Below, in pieces: positions 61,734-64,000 of a stretch of DNA of 64,000 bases; the first letter of the stretch is position 1, and every line of letters starts with the position of its first letter. A program made the translations under genes and the position numbers. The DNA comes from Pseudomonadota bacterium (GTDB lineage Bacteria; Myxococcota_A; Polyangia; GCA-2747355): the NCBI GenBank assembly GCA_016711215.1, contig JADJTL010000001.1, positions 186,001 to 250,000 of the forward strand. The letters are read 5' to 3'. The notes beneath the pieces are model-generated. The model was not told where the DNA came from, ran no database searches, and saw nothing but the letters and a program-made list of their open reading frames with translations.

Positions 61734-62792
61734 CTACAGCCTCATCAAGAGCGACTCCGAGGAAAAACCGGGACCGAGCGCCGAGAGCACGGCGAGACCC
61801 CCGCGCCCGGGTGGTTGCGCCCGCAGATAGCGCTCGAGCACGTAGAGCACCGTCGCCGACGACATGTTGCCGAACTCGTGCAGCGTCTGCCGCGACCACG
61901 AGAAGCGATCGAGCCCGACCCCGTAGGCGGCGGCGTAGGCGGCGAGCACCTTGGGTCCCCCCGGGTGGAAGAGATACTCGGTGACGTCGGCGCGCATCAG
62001 GTTGTGGGCGCCGAGAAAGGCATCGAGCTCGGCGCAGGCGTGGCGATCGACGATCTGCGGGATGCGCCGATCGAAGACCACCTGGAGCCCGCGCGACACC
62101 ACGTTCCAGCCCATCACGTGCAGCGAGTCCGGGTAGAGCGTCGAGCGACTATCGATCAGCTCGTAGCCGCCATCGCCCGTCTCGGCGCCCGCGATCAGCG
62201 CGGCGGCGGCGCCGTCGGCGAAGAGCGCGGTGGCGACCAGGTTGCTCGTCGTCGCGTCATCGCGGAGCAAGGTCAGGCTGCAGAGCTCGGCGCAGCAGAG
62301 CAGCACGCGTTCGCGTGGATGACCGGCGACGTGCTGATACGCATGCGCCAGCCCGGCCACGCCGCCGGCGCAGCCGAGGCCCCAGATCGGCGTGCGCCGC
62401 ACGTTGGGGCGTAGCCCGAGCACGTTGATCAACCGCGCATCGATCGAGGGGGTGGCGAGGCCGGTCGTGTTGACGTAGATGACGCGATCGATCGCGTCGG
62501 GCGCTAGGCCTTGCCGCTCGAGCAGCGCGCGAGCGGCCCGTGCGCAGAGCGTCGTCGCCGCCTCGATGTAGGCGGTGCTGGTCTCGGCGAGCGTGTGATC
62601 GTGCTGGTACCAGTCGAGGGGTTGGCAAATGCGGCGCGTCTCGACCTCCACGTGGTCGAAGATCGGCATCAGTCGCTCGAGCTGAGGCAGCCGTCCCGCG
62701 AAGGTCTGGCGGGCGAAGGCCGCCGCCACCGACTGCGGGAGGACGTGCTCGGGTGGGGCACTGACGACGTCGACGAGGCGGGGATGGGCCAT
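61734..62792 (-). CDS. type III polyketide synthase (chalcone synthase-like)
   Basis: 352 residues from the ATG. The Cys-His-Asn triad is complete: Cys141 in WGLGCAGGVAG, His276 in FHPGGPKVL and Asn309 in GNMSSATVL. It condenses malonyl-CoA onto an acyl-CoA starter to give pyrones, resorcinols or phloroglucinols. No tailoring genes adjoin. The frame is open upstream of the ATG, but that region lacks conserved sequence. Convergent with tex. Confidence 0.92.
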   Translation of the reverse strand: MAHPRLVDVVSAPPEHVLPQSVAAAFARQTFAGRLPQLERLMPIFDHVEVETRRICQPLDWYQHDHTLAETSTAYIEAATTLCARAARALLERQGLAPDAIDRVIYVNTTGLATPSIDARLINVLGLRPNVRRTPIWGLGCAGGVAGLAHAYQHVAGHPRERVLLCCAELCSLTLLRDDATTSNLVATALFADGAAAALIAGAETGDGGYELIDSRSTLYPDSLHVMGWNVVSRGLQVVFDRRIPQIVDRHACAELDAFLGAHNLMRADVTEYLFHPGGPKVLAAYAAAYGVGLDRFSWSRQTLHEFGNMSSATVLYVLERYLRAQPPGRGGLAVLSALGPGFSSESLLMRL

Positions 62793-63002
62793 GGCCGCGA
62801 CCGCTCGCGCTCTCAGCCCGGCGCGCGCTGGATCGCCCAGCCGACTGTCGCGCTGCGGTGCGCTCTCGCTGGTCACAGCGAGAGCCTTACTACGAGCCGT
62901 AAGGCGACTCAACCCGCATGCCTCCAGGCGCCCCAGCCACTGCCCCGGCGGCGATCGGCCGCGACCGGCGACGATCGGCACCAACCGGCGGCAGCGAGGC
63001 CT

Positions 63003-64000
63003 CTAGCGGCGACCCGCCCCGGGGGCGACCCTGAGGGGGAGCTGCGGGACGCGCTCGGCCTGTTGGCCGTAGAGGGCGGCATAGGCGAAGAGGCTGCCGA
63101 GTACCCGTTTGGTGTAGTTGCGGGTCTGCTCGTAGGGAATGCGCTCGACCGCTTCGTCGAGGTCGAGCGCGGTTCCCCACTGGCGCAGCCAGCGGCCGAC
63201 AGCGCCTTCGCCCGCGTTGTAGCTCGCGACGGCGAGGGCCACGTGGCCACGGAAAATGCCGCTCAGCGCGGCGAGGTAGGCGGCGCCGAGGCGGATGTTG
63301 GTGGGAGGCTCGCGTAGCCGCTCAGCGTCGACCCGCAGGTGCTCCCGCGCCGCGACCGCGCGCGCGGTGGGGAGCAAGAGCTGCAGCAGGCCGATGGCGT
63401 TGGCCCACGACTCGGTGGTGGCGACGAAGCCGCTCTCTTCGCGCATCACGGCCCAGATCAGCGCCGCGGGCACGCCGGAGCGCTGCGCCTCGGCCTCGAC
63501 GAGCGGGCGGAAGGCGCGCGGGAAGACGAGCTGCCACCGCTGGTACTCCGGCCCACGCGGGTAGCTCTGCGCGAGCTCGGCGGCGCGGCGCCGGGCCAGA
63601 CCGAGCGAGAGATGCCAGAGGCCCACGCGATCGAAGACCAAGGCCTCGACCCACTGCGGCTGGCGGGGCCCCTTTTCGCCGCGGACACCGGCAAGCACGA
63701 GCTCGCGGCCCGCCGAGGCGGCGAAGCCGAGGCGAGCGAGCGCGAGCGCGCGATGAAAGGCTGGGTGATCGCGCCAACGCTCCTGCGGTAGGCGCCACGT
63801 GCCGGCGTCCCGGCCGATCGGGCGCAGGAGGGCAGCTTGGAGCTGGCGAAAGCGCGCCGGTGCGGACTCGCGCAGGCGGTTGAACGCCAGCAGGGCGTAG
63901 TAGGAAAGTGGGTAGTCCCGCGCGCAGCGCTCGAAGAGCTTAGCGGCGGCGAGCGCGTTACCCCCGCGTTGGAGCAGGCGCGCCTTCCAGTAGCTCGCGC
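63003..64000 (-). CDS. slt: Slt-type soluble lytic murein transglycosylase, partial
   Basis: The 3' part of a gene that runs off the right edge; the frame is open to the last base, giving at least 332 residues. The upstream portion has alpha-superhelical repeats (NALAAAKLFERCARDYPLSYYALLAF), and the C-terminal SLT domain has the catalytic Glu in AVMREESGF, then AIGLLQLLLPTA and ALAVASYNAGEG. It cleaves murein to anhydromuropeptides in the periplasm. The N-terminus and any signal peptide are outside the window. Confidence 0.9.
   Translation of the reverse strand, partial: ASYWKARLLQRGGNALAAAKLFERCARDYPLSYYALLAFNRLRESAPARFRQLQAALLRPIGRDAGTWRLPQERWRDHPAFHRALALARLGFAASAGRELVLAGVRGEKGPRQPQWVEALVFDRVGLWHLSLGLARRRAAELAQSYPRGPEYQRWQLVFPRAFRPLVEAEAQRSGVPAALIWAVMREESGFVATTESWANAIGLLQLLLPTARAVAAREHLRVDAERLREPPTNIRLGAAYLAALSGIFRGHVALAVASYNAGEGAVGRWLRQWGTALDLDEAVERIPYEQTRNYTKRVLGSLFAYAALYGQQAERVPQLPLRVAPGAGRR

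Overview
The window is about 64 kb of very GC-rich DNA (by eye near 70 percent) from a Gram-negative bacterium. A Myxococcota or deltaproteobacterial relative is the most likely source. This is inferred from gene content: several FHA-domain signalling proteins, DUF4388 (PATAN) proteins, two sigma-54 activators, many Cys-rich, TPR and Sel1 lipoproteins, a VWA lipoprotein and a pilMNOPQ operon led by a small XRE-type regulator. No rRNA, phage, insertion sequence or CRISPR array was seen, so it reads as ordinary chromosome rich in envelope genes.

Layout. 0.1-5.2 kb: argG-argH (arginine synthesis) coupled to a Cys-rich lipoprotein, dtd and a TPR lipoprotein, ending at a 34-bp perfect palindrome. 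5.3-13.4 kb: an FHA/DUF4388 protein, an FHA sigma-54 activator, a pair of zinc-ribbon proteins, a LolB-like lipoprotein and a receiver-DUF4388-TPR protein. 13.7-28 kb: outer-membrane proteins, PlsC, GtrA, an RNase II-type nuclease, a pseudouridine synthase, a LysM lytic transglycosylase with a 58-codon TatA-like gene overlapping its start, a LolC/E-like permease and an FHA/GAF protein. 28-31 kb: tRNA-Gly(GCC) with a strong terminator, a MarR regulator, a cupin and an AmpG-like permease. 30.8-37 kb: a poly-gamma-glutamate gene set (pgsB-pgsC-pgsW, start and stop codons overlapping by 4 bp) followed by a VTT protein and a PAP2 phosphatase, with a divergent lipase. 37-43.6 kb: a TerC-PGPGW fusion, peroxiredoxin, FAH-family enzyme, a CDP-alcohol phosphatidyltransferase-GtrA fusion and an LptF/G-type permease. 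43.8-48 kb: ahcY and metK (the methyl cycle, convergent), a glycine-rich RRM protein and infA. 48-52.4 kb: Sel1 and VWA lipoproteins and an NtrC-type regulator. 52.5-59.3 kb: an XRE regulator with a clear promoter, pilM-N-O-P-Q and a lipoprotein. 59.4-64 kb: tex, a type III polyketide synthase and the 3' part of an Slt-type transglycosylase that runs off the window.

How the genes relate. Much of the window serves the cell surface: peptidoglycan cleavage and muropeptide uptake (MltD-like, Slt-like, AmpG), lipoprotein and LPS export (LolC/E-like, LolB-like, LptF/G-like), phospholipid head-group and acyl chemistry (PlsC, CDP-OH-P, PAP2), an anionic capsule-type polymer (Pgs) and the type IV pilus alignment complex and secretin. 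Signalling is dominated by FHA and sigma-54 proteins, which suggests Ser/Thr kinase input encoded elsewhere.

A structural theme is that junctions between convergent genes often hold short tandem repeats (26.6, 45.2 and 47.9 kb) or a long palindrome (5.2 kb). All product names rest on reading the sequence and recalling families; no database search was run.
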